From positions 1 to 64,000 of the forward strand of contig NW_026570373.1 in the NCBI RefSeq assembly GCF_019649055.1: a stretch of DNA of 64,000 nt, given 5' to 3'. The stretch comes from Paramacrobiotus metropolitanus. Its lineage: Eukaryota > Tardigrada > Eutardigrada > Parachela > Macrobiotidae. The notes beneath the pieces were generated by a model. The model was not told where the DNA came from. It worked only from the letters and a program-made list of their open reading frames with translations, and made no database searches. Made by a program: the position numbers and the translations under genes. Shown here one piece after another: positions 1 to 10,359 of this stretch; positions within the stretch are counted from its first letter, which is position 1, and each line of letters begins with the position of its first letter.

Positions 1-1
1 C

Positions 2-193
2 GTTGAAACCACGCATTTCCGCGGTTTTATCGGCGGCGCGGCGCCCAACTCCCTGGACCACCAGGTCTTCAACGCGCTACAAAATACCGAGATCCCCGCC
101 CATCTCTGGTACGTCCGCGGCTGGCGCGCCGCCATGGCCGAGCGGGATTTCCAGGCGGACATCGTCGGGGCGCTGCACAGTCTGCGTTTGTGA
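2..193 (+). CDS. Terminal exon, EF-1 beta/GST-C-like (partial)
   Basis: The frame starting at base 2 is open to a TGA at 191-193 and encodes about 63 residues. It is the 3' end of a gene that begins outside the window. It is far richer in GC than the following DNA, as expected of a constrained coding exon. The pattern F-I-G-G-x-x-P-N-x-x-D-x-x-V-F-N-A-L followed by a W-Y pair resembles the C-terminal helical GST-like domain of translation elongation factor 1 beta (Y-I-x-G-x-x-P-S-x-x-D-x-x-V-F-x-A-x, then W-Y). The exon would close that domain, but full eEF1B continues into an acidic linker and a nucleotide-exchange domain that are absent here. It may therefore be a short paralogue or another GST-C protein such as a prostaglandin E synthase 2 relative. 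That it is an exon is fairly safe; the family is tentative. Confidence 0.4.
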   Translation, partial: VETTHFRGFIGGAAPNSLDHQVFNALQNTEIPAHLWYVRGWRAAMAERDFQADIVGALHSLRL

Positions 194-872
194 AGAAATT
201 ATTTTCCAGTCTTCTGGATCATTTTTTTGGTGGAAATATTGGGTTTCTGAGCCTTTTGAATTTTTTTTGGATGAAAGTCTTCAGTTCTCAAGTCTTCCGG
301 AATTTTTTTGGATTTTCTTCCATGCGGATTTTTTTGGTTTTGATTACAAGGGAGCTGTGATTTGTGAACGGAATACATCGGACTTCCATTTTGAGATGGC
401 CTTCGCTAGGGATTTTTTTTCGGGCGGATGTTGCTGCTTTTTCTTCCACATTTTTTCTGACAATGCAGTGAATTTTTCCCCTCGGTTTAAAGCTGTGCGC
501 TGGATGTGGGTTTTCGCTGGTTTTTATCTTTCTGGAAATCTCATTTCTTTATTCACACTGTGTGGATTACTCGGTTGTTCGTTTCTCCATTTGGGAAATC
601 TGAAATCTCGGAATGTACTTACTGCACAATATTCAGCAGAATTAAAAGCATTTGATCGTCGGAAATTTACACCGTTTCTGGTTGTGCTTCCTTCGCATAA
701 ATAAATTTACTTTGCATTTATTTAAATTAGCATTTCGTTTTTCTTTTCTTTGAATTTATTTTTACAAAAATCGCAAAAGGAAATTTTCCACTTCATTCTT
801 TCATTCACTTTTATCTTTCACTCAAGTACTCGTATCAGTCGTATGTATACCTGTTCCATGAACTACTTATAC
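194..872. other. 3' flank of the first exon, T-rich, no gene
   Basis: T-rich DNA follows the stop codon. A long plus-strand open frame covers this stretch, but it is low-complexity (Phe/Trp-rich) and merely continues a shadow frame of the exon, so I do not call it a gene. A possible polyadenylation signal AATAAA lies at 700-705. It is distant from the stop and could be coincidental. Confidence 0.5.
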
Positions 873-1530
873 TGCCACTGTGCTACGTTCATTCTGTGAT
901 GGGGACGCTTTTCACATCCAGCATTAGTGAGTCGGCGATGTCCGCCTGGGGAAGCAACCGGGCGCCGTAAAACGCATTTAATGAAGGGAGCAGACAGAAA
1001 TTCGTTAGACACACGCTCTGTCTAACTCTGTACTTTTGATTAAAAGCGGTGCCCGTTTTACGGTTTACGGCGGATACCGCCGACTCACAATTGTGGCTTG
1101 CTTGCCGTCTACGTTTTTCTACGTGGCGGGTGACCTTTCTGTGTTTCCCAGTATTTGGGCAGTCGGATGATCCCCGGTGGGCCTCAGGACAATTATGATT
1201 ACAAACAGCATATCCATTCGTTTCGCGCGTATCGATTATTACCTCCATGTTTTAAGTTTTAAAATTATAAACGCCTGCAGCCGACGGGACCCACATCGCT
1301 TCGTTCGATAATTTGTACCTGCTATTTGCATTCTCTTCAGTACGGTAAAGTTCGATATTATCTGTAAATTTAAGGAGCTCACTATCCGTAATTGAACAGC
1401 GTTAAATAACTCGTCATTACGCAAATGAAATCCCAAGTAAATACAGGATGGTCGGGCAAAGTGTGGGCAGTTGCAAAAAATAAACCAAAACATATTTCTG
1501 TAAGTAGCCGAGTTATTCACTTTGCACTTT
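873..1530. repeat. Dispersed repeat copy (TGCCAC..CTACG family)
   Basis: It begins with TGCCACTGTGCTACG and a 'TTCATTCTGTGATGGGG' stretch that recurs near 3082, 5590, 16206 and 30721. The familiar 'GGGTGACCTTT' block lies inside. Minus-strand open frames here are short and not protein-like. The right boundary is approximate. Confidence 0.55.
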
Positions 1531-2160
1531 TCTTGTGCAACGTTTTATTGCGGATTCGGCAACTGTAAGACCAAAATTTTCTGACAAGTCTGTAAGGGAC
1601 AGAGCGTAGCTTAAGGGGATAGGGTAGCGGTCTTTTTTGGGTGTTTTTAGTAGCCCCTCTTAAAAATTCGGGAAGTGGATTGGACTCTTCTGAAACCTAT
1701 TGAATGATAAAAAGGGGTTTCTATCTGGGTTAGCGAAAGAATTTTGCAGCGATCAGTGCTCGCGGTAAGTTCGAAAAAATGTGTAACGCCCGTAGAAAAA
1801 GAACTCCAAAGAAAGCGGCTGTCTAGACTCTAGTACTTACCATTAGAGCAATGATCGTTATAGGCAAGATGTTATTATTAAAAAAGAAGTTGGGAAAGGC
1901 ACTAGCGAAACACTATGTTACCGCTTGTCAGTTCTCAGACGTTTAACATTTTTAAAATATTAGTGATTGAACAAGATTATTTCTAATCACGCAGTGCGGC
2001 ACGCGCTGAGCGAGTTCTGTGAAAACATGAGAGTGCTGTTTTGAATCCCGTGGAGACACAAACCCGTCACTTTAGACTCACAAAATGTCTGCCTGGTTAC
2101 AAAAATTGTAAATTCAGTTAGCGCGACCGACCACCCTGTACTTTCTAATATTTCATAAAC
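1531..2160. other. Intergenic, no recognisable feature
   Basis: AT-rich sequence with stops in all frames. I see no motif, repeat array or splice pattern that I can defend. Confidence 0.4.
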
Positions 2161-2184
2161 GCCATTAATTTGTCATCTGCGGAC

Positions 2185-2985
2185 ATACAAGCAGCTTACA
2201 GAACAGGATGATTATAACTAGTTAATTGTGAAAATTCGTAATTTTGCAGCGGTGCTGTCGACCACCGCTTTACAGCCTTAGTATTGTACGTCGGTGTTCG
2301 ACATCTGTAAGGATTCACGGTGCGAGCAGTACCCCGACCCAGTCACTGCATTGTACTACACTAATACATAATACTATGTACTCATTTAATTTTTGTTGGA
2401 CCACGCCATTTTCAGCTTAGCAGATGAAAATATCTTTTTCAAAGTGACTGGTGACTCGTATACCACCCGTTCATACAATGCGAGATTTTTCTGAATTTGG
2501 AGGCGGAAATACGTAGGGAATAAGCGTTTTCGCTTGCATTTTTAGACGCAGTATTTCATAGCCGTGTACGGTACTACAGAAAATCTATGGTTTGCAGAAT
2601 TCTCACAAAAAACTATAAAATTTTTAAACACTGGTTAGTTGCCTTACAACGTTAGTACAGTACTTAGCAGTTGGCAGTATTCAGCTTTCAGCACATTGAA
2701 TTACGACCTCGGATGCCTTTGTTCTACGATTTCATCTATAATGGGAATTCTTTCTAATCATTTTCAACATAGCGTTATATGCGGTCGTCAGCATTCTTCT
2801 TAACGTTTGCTACGTGACCTTTAGGTACGTGCCGGTGTTCGGGCAGGGGATGTGCTCCCGCGGGAACGATGGGCGATCCCTCGGCGGTTCCTTCGGGACT
2901 AGATCCTCTGGAATTCAGCTTTCGGGAATTTTTTAGCAGATTATTTTAGATGGTATCCCATGGCTGCAAAAAATTCATACTCTGC
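2185..2985 (+). repeat. Dispersed repeat, uninterrupted copy
   Basis: It starts near 'GCAGCTTACAGAACAGGAT' and runs through 'AGATGAAAATATCTTTTTC' and 'GAGATTTTTCTGAATTTGG' into a GC-rich TGCC..CTACG block from about 2714. The same succession, interrupted by two insertions, is found at 3477-5850. A partial copy lies near 15.8-16.9 kb. The copy serves as an empty-site reference for the elements at 3586 and 4037. Confidence 0.7.
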
Positions 2986-3081
2986 GTGCAGAATTTTCAA
3001 AAAAAGTGCAAGGAACTTCTGTCAGCACTTGTATCCTTTTTAATTTCCCAGTAACATAGTGTTGCTATTTAATTTATTTTA

Positions 3082-3330
3082 CCACTGTGCTACGATTCCT
3101 TCTTTAATGGGGATGCTTTTCCAGATCCAGCATATCGGCATGCCTGCCGCGTCTACATTCTGCTTATAATATAAATATTCTGCTTATAATATAAATGTTC
3201 GCCGGGTGACCTTTATGTGCACGCCGGTATTTATTTAGTTGGATGTTCCCCCGGGTGGGAGTCAGGGAATTATGATTACATTACATTTACATTCATTCGT
3301 ATCAATTATTGGTTCCATAATTTAGGTTTT
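3082..3330 (+). repeat. Dispersed repeat fragment
   Basis: It begins with a TACCACTGTGCTACG variant of the family start, contains 'GCCGGGTGACCTTTA' and 'GGATGTTCCCCCGGG', and has a short internal direct repeat (ATTCTGCTTATAATATAAAT twice, about 3160-3200). It is a short, diverged copy. Confidence 0.55.
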
Positions 3331-3585
3331 AAATTAGTTGGGTTAGCTGTTAATTTACAGAAGCTCACCATCCGTAAGTGAACGTCGTTAAGTAATTCGT
3401 GCTACACAATAATGAAGTTCCCAATTAAATATTTTCTGGCACTTTATGAACAGAATTGTTATTTACGAACATACAAGCAGCTTGCAGAACAGGATTACTT
3501 TGTATTATCACGAATTTATGAAAATTCGTAATTTCGAAATGCAGCGGCGCTAGCAGTTATTGCATTGATAGTAATAGGTACGCAC

Positions 3586-3879
3586 CAGACCTGGGCACTT
3601 ATAACTTACAAGTTAACTCTATAACTTAACGCGAGTTATTTGCGAGTTATCGAGTTTTAACGTAACTCTGAAGCGTAACTCGCAACCCAAAAACGTAACT
3701 CTAACGTAACTCGCCTAAAATCTGTATGTATTGTCTATGGTAGCGCAACTCGCGGTATAACTCGAGTCTCGAAACTTGGTTTTCCTTGCATGAGTAGCGT
3801 AACTCGTAGCTTAACTCGCATGCTCCCTGTAACTCGTAACTCTAACTGTGGGTTCATTTTCCATAACTGCCCAGGTCTG
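3586..3879. mobile_element. hAT-type MITE with tandem GTAACTC interior
   Basis: The ends are inverted: CAGACCTGGGCACTTAT on the left and its near complement ATAACTGCCCAGGTCTG on the right. The flanks GTACGCAC (3578-3585) and GTACTCAC (3880-3887) match at 7 of 8 bases, as expected for the 8 bp duplication of hAT elements. The 294 bp interior has no coding capacity and is built of degenerate repeats of 'AACTCGTAACTC' type. The element interrupts a dispersed repeat that is uninterrupted at 2185-2985. Confidence 0.75.
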
Positions 3880-4036
3880 GTACTCACGTATTAAAAATTA
3901 ACTATAAGTAAGTACATACTTACTACATAGTACAACGTAGTACTGTGTACTCACTTAATTGTTTTTTCGCCACGCCCTTTTGAGCTCTGCAGATGAAAAT
4001 AACTTTTTCAACGTACCTAGGTAGTATACTATACTA

Positions 4037-5310
4037 GGGCCCCCAAACAGTAGCAAATTTGTGTACGGCTACGTATGGTTTCCGCTTACGGCCCCTACGG
4101 GTACGGTACGGTTACGGTAAAAATAACTGGATTGACCGTACCGTATACCGAATACGGCAGTACCGTATACGGTTATGTACGGGCCGGTACGGCAAATCAT
4201 TTACCGTAGTCTTTTTTTTCTAACGGTTACGTACGTACTGTTGTGCCGTACAGTATGCCGTATACGGCAGCACAGTATACTGACATGGTGTGCAGCATTA
4301 CGGGCAACGCCTCTATAACAGAAAGGACCGATCATCTAACCGAAGTGTGGAGTGGACGTTATTCCCTGGAGCCCCCGCGGATGGAAAGCCGACACCTCCA
4401 GTCGGTCTGTACAGCACTGCAACATACCCAGACAGCATCCCGCATGATGGAGAATGCCGACGTATTTACCTCTGCTCGCTTGTTGGCTGCATCCTCACCG
4501 GAATCGCGTGCCTGGTTGTCTGCATTGCCGGTAACAATATTTGGAAATTTACTGGAGGATGCCCACTTAAGAACTGCCGTGGCGCGGCGGCTGGGAGCTC
4601 CAGTATGTCAAAAGCATGTGTGTCGGTGCGGCAGTACCGTGGACAGTCTCGGACACCATGGTCTGGTTTGCAAGCTGGCGAAAGAAGGCACGGTGTCCAC
4701 GCCGTTTTGAAGGAAGCAACCGAGCGGGCTTTGAGTTCGGCAAAAGTGCCTTCGTCACTCGAGCCGGTGGGTTTAGACAGAGGCGATGGAAAGCGGCCCG
4801 ACGGAGTGACAGCTTTCCCATGGAACAGTGGAAAGCCGCTAGTGTGGGATGATACCGTGGCCGACACATTTGCCCTAACTTACATCGGCCAGACGTCCAG
4901 GGCGCCGGGGAGTGCAGCGGAAATACTGGAAAACCGGAAATTAGGAAAGTAAAGCGGGCTGGCAGATCGTTACATTGTTCAACCGCTGGCGTACGAAACT
5001 ACGGGAACATTTGGACCGCAGACGAAGAAGTTCTTTAAGGATTGTCGAGAAAGATCTGTGACTGTACTCTGTACAGGCAACCCTCGCTCAGGGGAGTTTT
5101 TCTGTCAGAAAATAGGTATCGAGATTCAGCGAGGAACTGCAGTAGCTGTTCTCGGTACTTTTAGTGACATGGCGGAGAAGGAAGATGTGTATTTTGCCTT
5201 CAAATTGGTTAAACGGCAATGATGTCAAGGATTGTTGTTCTTGTTACTTGTGTAATACGCGATGTAATTCAATAAAATTATCTAGTGTATACTGTTTGGG
5301 GGCTCTATTA
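4037..5310 (+). mobile_element. Retroelement-derived insertion with 9 bp flanking duplication
   Basis: The 9-mer ACTATACTA lies directly before (4028-4036) and after (5311-5319) this block. The flanks together match the uninterrupted repeat near 2400-2500, so 1.27 kb was inserted here. It contains the end of a reverse-transcriptase ORF and an AATAAA at 5271-5276. Unexpectedly, GCCCCCAAACAGTA near the left end recurs as its complement near the right end (about 5288-5304). That is not typical of a non-LTR element. Between 4070 and 4260 the DNA is a maze of TACGGTA/TACCGTA words. Confidence 0.6.
4243..5222 (+). pseudogene. Reverse-transcriptase ORF, C-terminal fragment (broken)
   Basis: This codes for the tail of a retrotransposon polyprotein downstream of the polymerase core, which is missing. 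In order: a helical region ending R-R-L-G-A-P-V-C; a zinc-binding pattern C-x-C-x8-H-x4-C (CRCGSTVDSLGHHGLVC); then, after a one-base frame change near 4690, K-R-P-D-G...P-W...L-V-W-D-x-T-x-x-D-T. This last part looks like the PD-(D/E)xK restriction-like endonuclease layout of R2-like elements. An in-frame TAA at 4950-4952 interrupts an otherwise open frame to 5222, where 'YETTGTFGP' and 'IEIQRGTAVAVLG' continue the family pattern. With a frameshift, a stop and no RT core it is inactive. The family was recognised from memory, and the exact clade is unknown. A second relic of the same family lies at 50.8-51.6 kb. Confidence 0.75.
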
Positions 5311-5859
5311 ACTATACTACTCGTCGAGAAAATACGAGATTTTTCTGAATTTGGGTTGAAATATGTAGTTCCGTAGATGACGGAAGTGTAAGCATTTTTG
5401 TTTTGCATTTCAGACGCAGAATGTTATAGCCATGTATCTGTACCCTACTACGTAAATTGTCGATGGTGTGCGTGCAGAATATTTACAAAAATATAAGAAA
5501 AATTTACAAACGCTGGTTCCCTTCTAATGTTGACATGTAACATTTGGCAATATCCCAGGATTCCCAGAACGTTGTAATTCCGAGATGCTGATGCCGTTGT
5601 GCTACGATTTCATCTGCGATGGGAATTCTTTTTAATAATATCCGACCTGGCGATATGCTGTCGTTGGCATTCGTGCCGCGTGACCTTTAGGTACTTACGC
5701 GCCGGTGTTCGGGCAGTCGGAGTTGCTTCCGCGGGGGACGGCGAACGATCCGTCGGCGGTTTCTTCGGGACCAGGTCATCTGGAGGTTAACTAGTACTGC
5801 CGGGCATCCCGCGACGGTCTCGGTACCTTCAGTGAGAAACGCCCGAAATCGGTAGAAAT

Positions 5860-7270
5860 TCATGGTTGTTCAAGTTTGTAAGAGACTTGACGATAGTACG
5901 ACTGCAGAACTGCGTTCATACGGGAATTGCATATGAATGTAGTGAAGTAGCTTCGTGTAGAGTTAAAACGTTTTCGGTCAGTGTACACTGGATGACATGG
6001 AATCTGTTCGAAAGCTGAAAAATAAGACTTGTTTTTTAAACAATAAAACATAATTCTACGATTTAAATTTTGAATCATTTTAATTAATTTAAACCATCGC
6101 AGGCTTATTGTTTTTTGAATAAGCTCTTGCTGAATTGAATATTCTTATAGTTTAAATTCATGTATATATTTTTTTATTGCTTTTTCTTTTTTTCCCTTCC
6201 AATTCAGTAGTACAAATAAATGACATGTACCTACATACTGTACATGCAAACGTGCTATGCATTTGTTACTGGTTGATATCGCGTCCAGAGGTCCGGGTTC
6301 CCTGTACCTGTACCACGACAGGAAAATGAAGCACTTCCTTTTTTAAGTTTTTTACTGTTACTTTGCATTTTTAGTGGTTTTAGTGGTCAGAATGCCCAAA
6401 TTTCCGGAAAAAAGACAACGAAGGTGCTAAAACAGCCGGTTTTATCTGTTATTCTTAGCGGAATCATAATGGCGCATCTATCATCCAGATATTGACACTG
6501 ATCTCGGCTCAGATGAAAGCGCAGTACAGAGGCAACAGATGTCTGAGCTGGAGGCTGTTGTCGTGCTGTCAGCATTCTTCTTCACGTTTGCCGGGTGACC
6601 TTAGAGAGTGTGCCTCTATTCCGGATGTTTTCCCGCGGGGTGATGGCCGATATCACTTTGTTTTCTTTTGGTGCACGTTAGCTTAGCACAATCGTAATAT
6701 TCATTTATGTTTATATATTAATCTATTGACAACAGAAGTCAAGTTGCTTTAAAGTTATTTATTACCATTACTTATTAATACTGTTGATTTATAGGTAAAT
6801 CATAATAAATTATTGAGTAAAAACCACACAGTATCCGTATTTGATGTTGCTGAAATGTTTACTTTACGTTAAATAAACTTATGGTATACATATTGTTTAT
6901 TGATTGTTAACAGTATGTTTGTTGTTTGTTTGTTGACCATTTGACGGCTTCTGTTCTTCTGGTGGCAAGGGCGACAAGGCAGAAATGTCCGGGGGACACT
7001 TTGCCTGGGTAGATACTTCTGCCGGTCACATACGACAGCTGTTATTACAAGAAGTAAAAAACATACGCATCCTACAATAGTGCAAAATGCAGTTATACGG
7101 TGGTGAAGATATAAATGGAAAAGTACGTCAGTGAAACAACCGCAAACATTTGCACTATCAAGTTAGTTACCACTCTGGCAATTTCTTATTGCGGATATTT
7201 GATCCTTCCGCGCACTTGCTAGATTGCTAACGCAGCATAAATTCAAACTCATTTCTTCTGGCTGGTTTAT
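5860..7270. other. Intergenic spacer with repeat scraps
   Basis: AT-rich spacer. Around 6495-6680 it carries a rearranged scrap of the dispersed repeat: an inverted start near 6535, then 'GTTTGCCGGGTGACCTTAG' and 'TTTTCCCGCGGGG'. The remainder (6060-6250, 6690-7270) shows no gene. Any promoter of the receptor gene would lie at its right end, but I see no clear TATA box. Confidence 0.45.
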
Positions 7271-7353
7271 AAACGCCATTGGCGACGCATGATCTCTCGG
7301 AACTATTGGTGGTGAGAGACTGCACGACCGCGCTATACCAGCTGTATCAGACT

Positions 7354-9250
7354 ATGGCCCTCACCGAGATCAATTCGAGGGTCCTCAATCTACTCTTCAG
7401 GTTATGGACAACTGTACTACAAATTTGTGGTCTGGAGATCCCGGAATTTTCGGGATCAAGAAACAGGCTTTTGTCGAGACTCTGGACTACGGCGTATATG
7501 CTGTATGTGCTCGTACTGGTAACTAGTAATATTTTGATGGTATGCATAATCAACGTCCCTTCGAATGTTCTTCGCTTAACGGGAACCCTGGAGAACCTTG
7601 TGGATGTTTTCTGCTCGGGTCAATTGGACGTTATGTTCATGCTGATTGCGATTTCCAGTTTGTATCACTCCAGAACCACTACCGCCATTAAGCGCATTTA
7701 CCAGAGAACGCGATTACATCAGTGCGGCCGCAACATACCAGCCATTCTACTCGCCGGCATGTTCTCGCTGTCGGTGCTGGGGTACGTGCTTTACTTTAAT
7801 TTTGTGGTAATAAAATCAGCGCGGGAAATTCTGCTACGGGATTACCCGAATTTCTACGTTGTATTCCCGAATATACCACGGACAGTCACCGTGTGGTTGT
7901 CGTATGCCATCGCCCTAATCTATCTTGTCTATAATTACGGTTACCATGCGCTTATTGGGCAGTTTATTACCGTCTGCATCGTCACCGGTTTCGGCTTTTC
8001 GGCTATGCGGAGAAAACTGAATGCGCTGTTGACAGCGGAAACAGCGGACAAAGCTGCCGTGGAAGCTGTGCTGAAAGATCATGCAGCGCTCGGCTGCGAC
8101 ATACAGATACTGAATCAGCGGATGGCGGTATTCTTCCTCTGTTTCTACGCGCAAATTATTATGCTATACATGTGGGTAATCAACAGTCTGAATAAGAACT
8201 CGGCCGAAAGTATGCCGCCCTGGCTGATATTCCAGGCCTTCTTGGTCGTCTCTGTTACCGCCGCGGCGATTTTTGTCGCAGAACAGGTAACATGTACAGT
8301 ATTTTTTGGTTCACAGAACATATCTGTACATTCTTCAAAATCAGTTCAAGCTCACTGTATTGACGGCTGCACACTGATTTTAAATCTGAATGGATGTATG
8401 TGGACTCAGCGAAGCATTCCCATTCTCTGTGACTGTGAATAAGCCACACCCCTTGCTTTCACCTCTGAGTCGAAAAATTAGGAAATGAACTGTAGCACGT
8501 TACCAATTGAATTATTTGTGACACCTTACCAACTTGACTGTATAGCACTTTACCAGTGAAGTGAATAACTTGTGAACTGGGTAAAAAGACTGCTTCTGCT
8601 TGCTTTCTCAAGGCGGACATTTCCGACGAACTGCAGATACTGATCGATAACGAAGGAGACGAAACCAATAAAAAGGATTCATTTATTCGGCTATATGGCA
8701 TCGCCAGTCAGCCCACGGTGTTCAGTGTCGCTAATATGATCACCATTGACCGGGGGTTCGTAGCCAGCGTAAGCAAGAATGTAGTATTTCACGAATTGTA
8801 AATGAATTTGTAGCAAAGCTCTTTAATTTAAGGAAACCAAACGGTTCGTAAGCTCCGTATTCTTCCAGATTTTGCGAACCACCACCATGTCTAAACATGT
8901 TAGTATGTTAGCTTTTTCTGCCCATGAAAAACGCAGAATGCAAGCTGCAGTGGCGGCCTACTTACCAACATAATCTGATACATTTTTTCATGGGTTGAAA
9001 TCCACGTAAAGGTTAGTCCCTGAGTCGGGAGTAATGCTGTGTCGTGTGACTTGTGTAGGAAGTGTCATGATACCATAGAAACTGCAGCGCTTGTTATGTT
9101 TAGATAATCGGACTGTTCATCAGTTATGGAATCCTGGCCAGCGAGCTCGGAGACAACCTTACCAATGGTGGCAGCAGCTTAGCGGACGCAATGAAACTGG
9201 AATTCTCCAAATTGAACTGCTCTTACTGGGCTGCTCAATGCCAGCTGTAG
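7354..9250 (+). CDS. Gustatory-receptor-like 7-transmembrane protein, 3 exons
   Basis: Exons are 7354-8286, 8613-8768 and 9104-9250, joined in phase 0 through GT-AG introns (donors CAG|GTAACA and AGC|GTAAGC; acceptors TCAAG|GCG and TTTAG|ATA). They encode about 411 residues, usual for insect-type gustatory/odorant receptors. Hydrophobic segments lie near residues 50-70, 85-105, 135-155, 180-215, 260-280, 290-310 and, in exon 3, IIGLFISYGILASE. Exon 2 encodes the short loop before the last membrane segment (DSFIRLYGIASQPTVFSV..ITIDRGF), with the F-x-L-D-x-x-like lead-in typical of the family, and the short C-terminal intron positions fit too. Such receptors are ligand-gated cation channels in chemosensory membranes. 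The start is the first ATG in frame; the frame is closed upstream at 7270. AATAAA lies at 9285-9290, 35 bases past the stop. The gene looks intact, but the ligand cannot be inferred. Lineage-specific divergence is high, so the subfamily is open. Confidence 0.75.
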
Positions 9251-9284
9251 TAGTTCAGACATTCTTTATTCATAATTCATACGC

Positions 9285-9290
9285 AATAAA
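9285..9290 (+). promoter_or_regulatory. Polyadenylation signal AATAAA of the receptor gene
   Basis: The canonical hexamer lies 35 bases after the TAG of the three-exon receptor gene, which supports exon 3 as the last exon. Confidence 0.6.
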
Positions 9291-9299
9291 ACCGGAGCA

Positions 9300-9900
9300 T
9301 TCGTAACAGAAAATAATTATGAAAACAGCATCGCCAAGAGATAAGCGTGCGTTGTGCATGAGATTGAAAACTACCAGCAGTTTATGATTTTCGCTTTCTC
9401 ATCTCGCATAAAGAAACTGGCATAAAAAGAAACAATCAAAAAAACCCCGCAGTGTGGTCTACTACCGTGTTTGCTATTTTCGTTCAGCTCTATATCAAAG
9501 CTTTGTTATAAAACTGGCCTATTTTTAGAAGAAAGTCTTAGGTGAATATTTCCGAGAGAGCCGGGACGACACAAAATTAGACCACTGGCGTTGATAAAGT
9601 GAGCAGGACCACTAACGAAAAAGTTTTTATTACAATTCCGCATAGTGTTGCACACAGAGAGATTTTTCTGTAAAGATGGTAAGAGAAACATTATACTGCA
9701 CAGTAAATACTATGAAGCTTTACCGTTCTCTGACAACGTTTATACCCGGAGGATCCATTAGCGAGACTGTAGTACTCCTAAAGGAGTTTCCGTATTATTA
9801 AGAGGCTCCCATGATTTCTGCACTTTGGTCCCGGCAGCGAGCACTCATCACAAATTCACAATTCAAAATGGATTCTCAGATATTGCATTAAATCGTCATT
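9300..9900. other. Spacer between receptor gene and receptor relic
   Basis: No coding pattern, array or inverted repeat that I can support. Confidence 0.35.
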
Positions 9901-9939
9901 AAATTTCGCTTGTCACGTTTTTGTCAACCAGTATCAAAC

Positions 9940-10358
9940 ACATGATCTATAATATCACTTTCCGACCATGGAAAGTTCCTTCACCTATGCAGCATCGACT
10001 GTCATTTGCGACATTTTTTTGGTTTTGGATCGTCTACCATAAAGTAGGCGGGCTGGACACGATCCTATTAAACAACGGCAACGATAAACATTTTACTGGA
10101 TCTCCCTCATCGACATATTTGTGGCATTTTCGCTCCGATCTTTTCCACACTTAAAATTGCCACGGTATGCCTGATTTCCTGCCCAGTGTGATCAGCCAAC
10201 TTACCGGCACACTGGAGAGCGTTATTAATGTTGTGGAATGAGATTGTTTTTATCTTCACCGGTGTCTTGATTCTCTGCGACGTCGAAAGATTTCAGAAGC
10301 GATACAAAAAATCTGAACGACAGCTGCACAGTATCTTCCACAATAACTGTAATCAAGT
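9940..10358 (+). pseudogene. Gustatory-receptor relic, N-terminal half
   Basis: Translated pieces in different frames match the intact gene 2.4 kb upstream in order. IATVCLISCP corresponds to ILMVCIINVP at the end of TM1. SVISQLTGTLESVINVV corresponds to SNVLRLTGTLENLVDVF. EIVFIFTGVLIL...ERFQKRYKKSERQLHSI corresponds to the TM2 segment plus the basic helix after it. At least two frame changes and a TGA after 'SVINVVE' break the frame. The homology ends where a Tigger-like element begins (10360), and I do not find the remainder beyond 11464. It is a decayed tandem duplicate, not a functional receptor. Confidence 0.6.
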
Positions 10359-10359
10359 A

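Larger units (their letters stand above)
3477..5850 (+). repeat. Second copy of the 2.2-3.0 kb repeat, carrying two nested insertions
   Basis: The segments 3477-3577, 3888-4027, 5320-5560 and 5590-5850 line up in order with 2185-2985. The gaps are filled by the element at 3586-3879 and the element at 4037-5310. The final block (5590-5850) is the GC-rich part with 'GTGACCTTTAGGTAC', 'GTGTTCGGGCAGTCGGA' and 'GATCCGTCGGCGGTTTCTTC'. Boundaries are by eye. Confidence 0.65.

Noticed and set aside
3-704. 233-codon plus-strand frame at the window start
   Set aside because: Its first part is a shifted reading of the GC-rich exon and its remainder is T-rich, low-complexity sequence.
4070-4260. TACGGTA/TACCGTA tract as a CRISPR-like array or protein-binding array
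   Set aside because: No regular spacing or unique spacers; degenerate self-complementary words within a eukaryotic mobile element.
4466-4869. Minus-strand open frames over the retroelement relic
   Set aside because: The plus-strand reading carries the conserved RT-tail motifs; the minus frames are shadows.
7279-7353. Upstream extension of the receptor ORF from a TTG at 7279
   Set aside because: No ATG in that stretch, and the frame is closed at 7270; the first ATG at 7354 gives a family-typical N-terminus.
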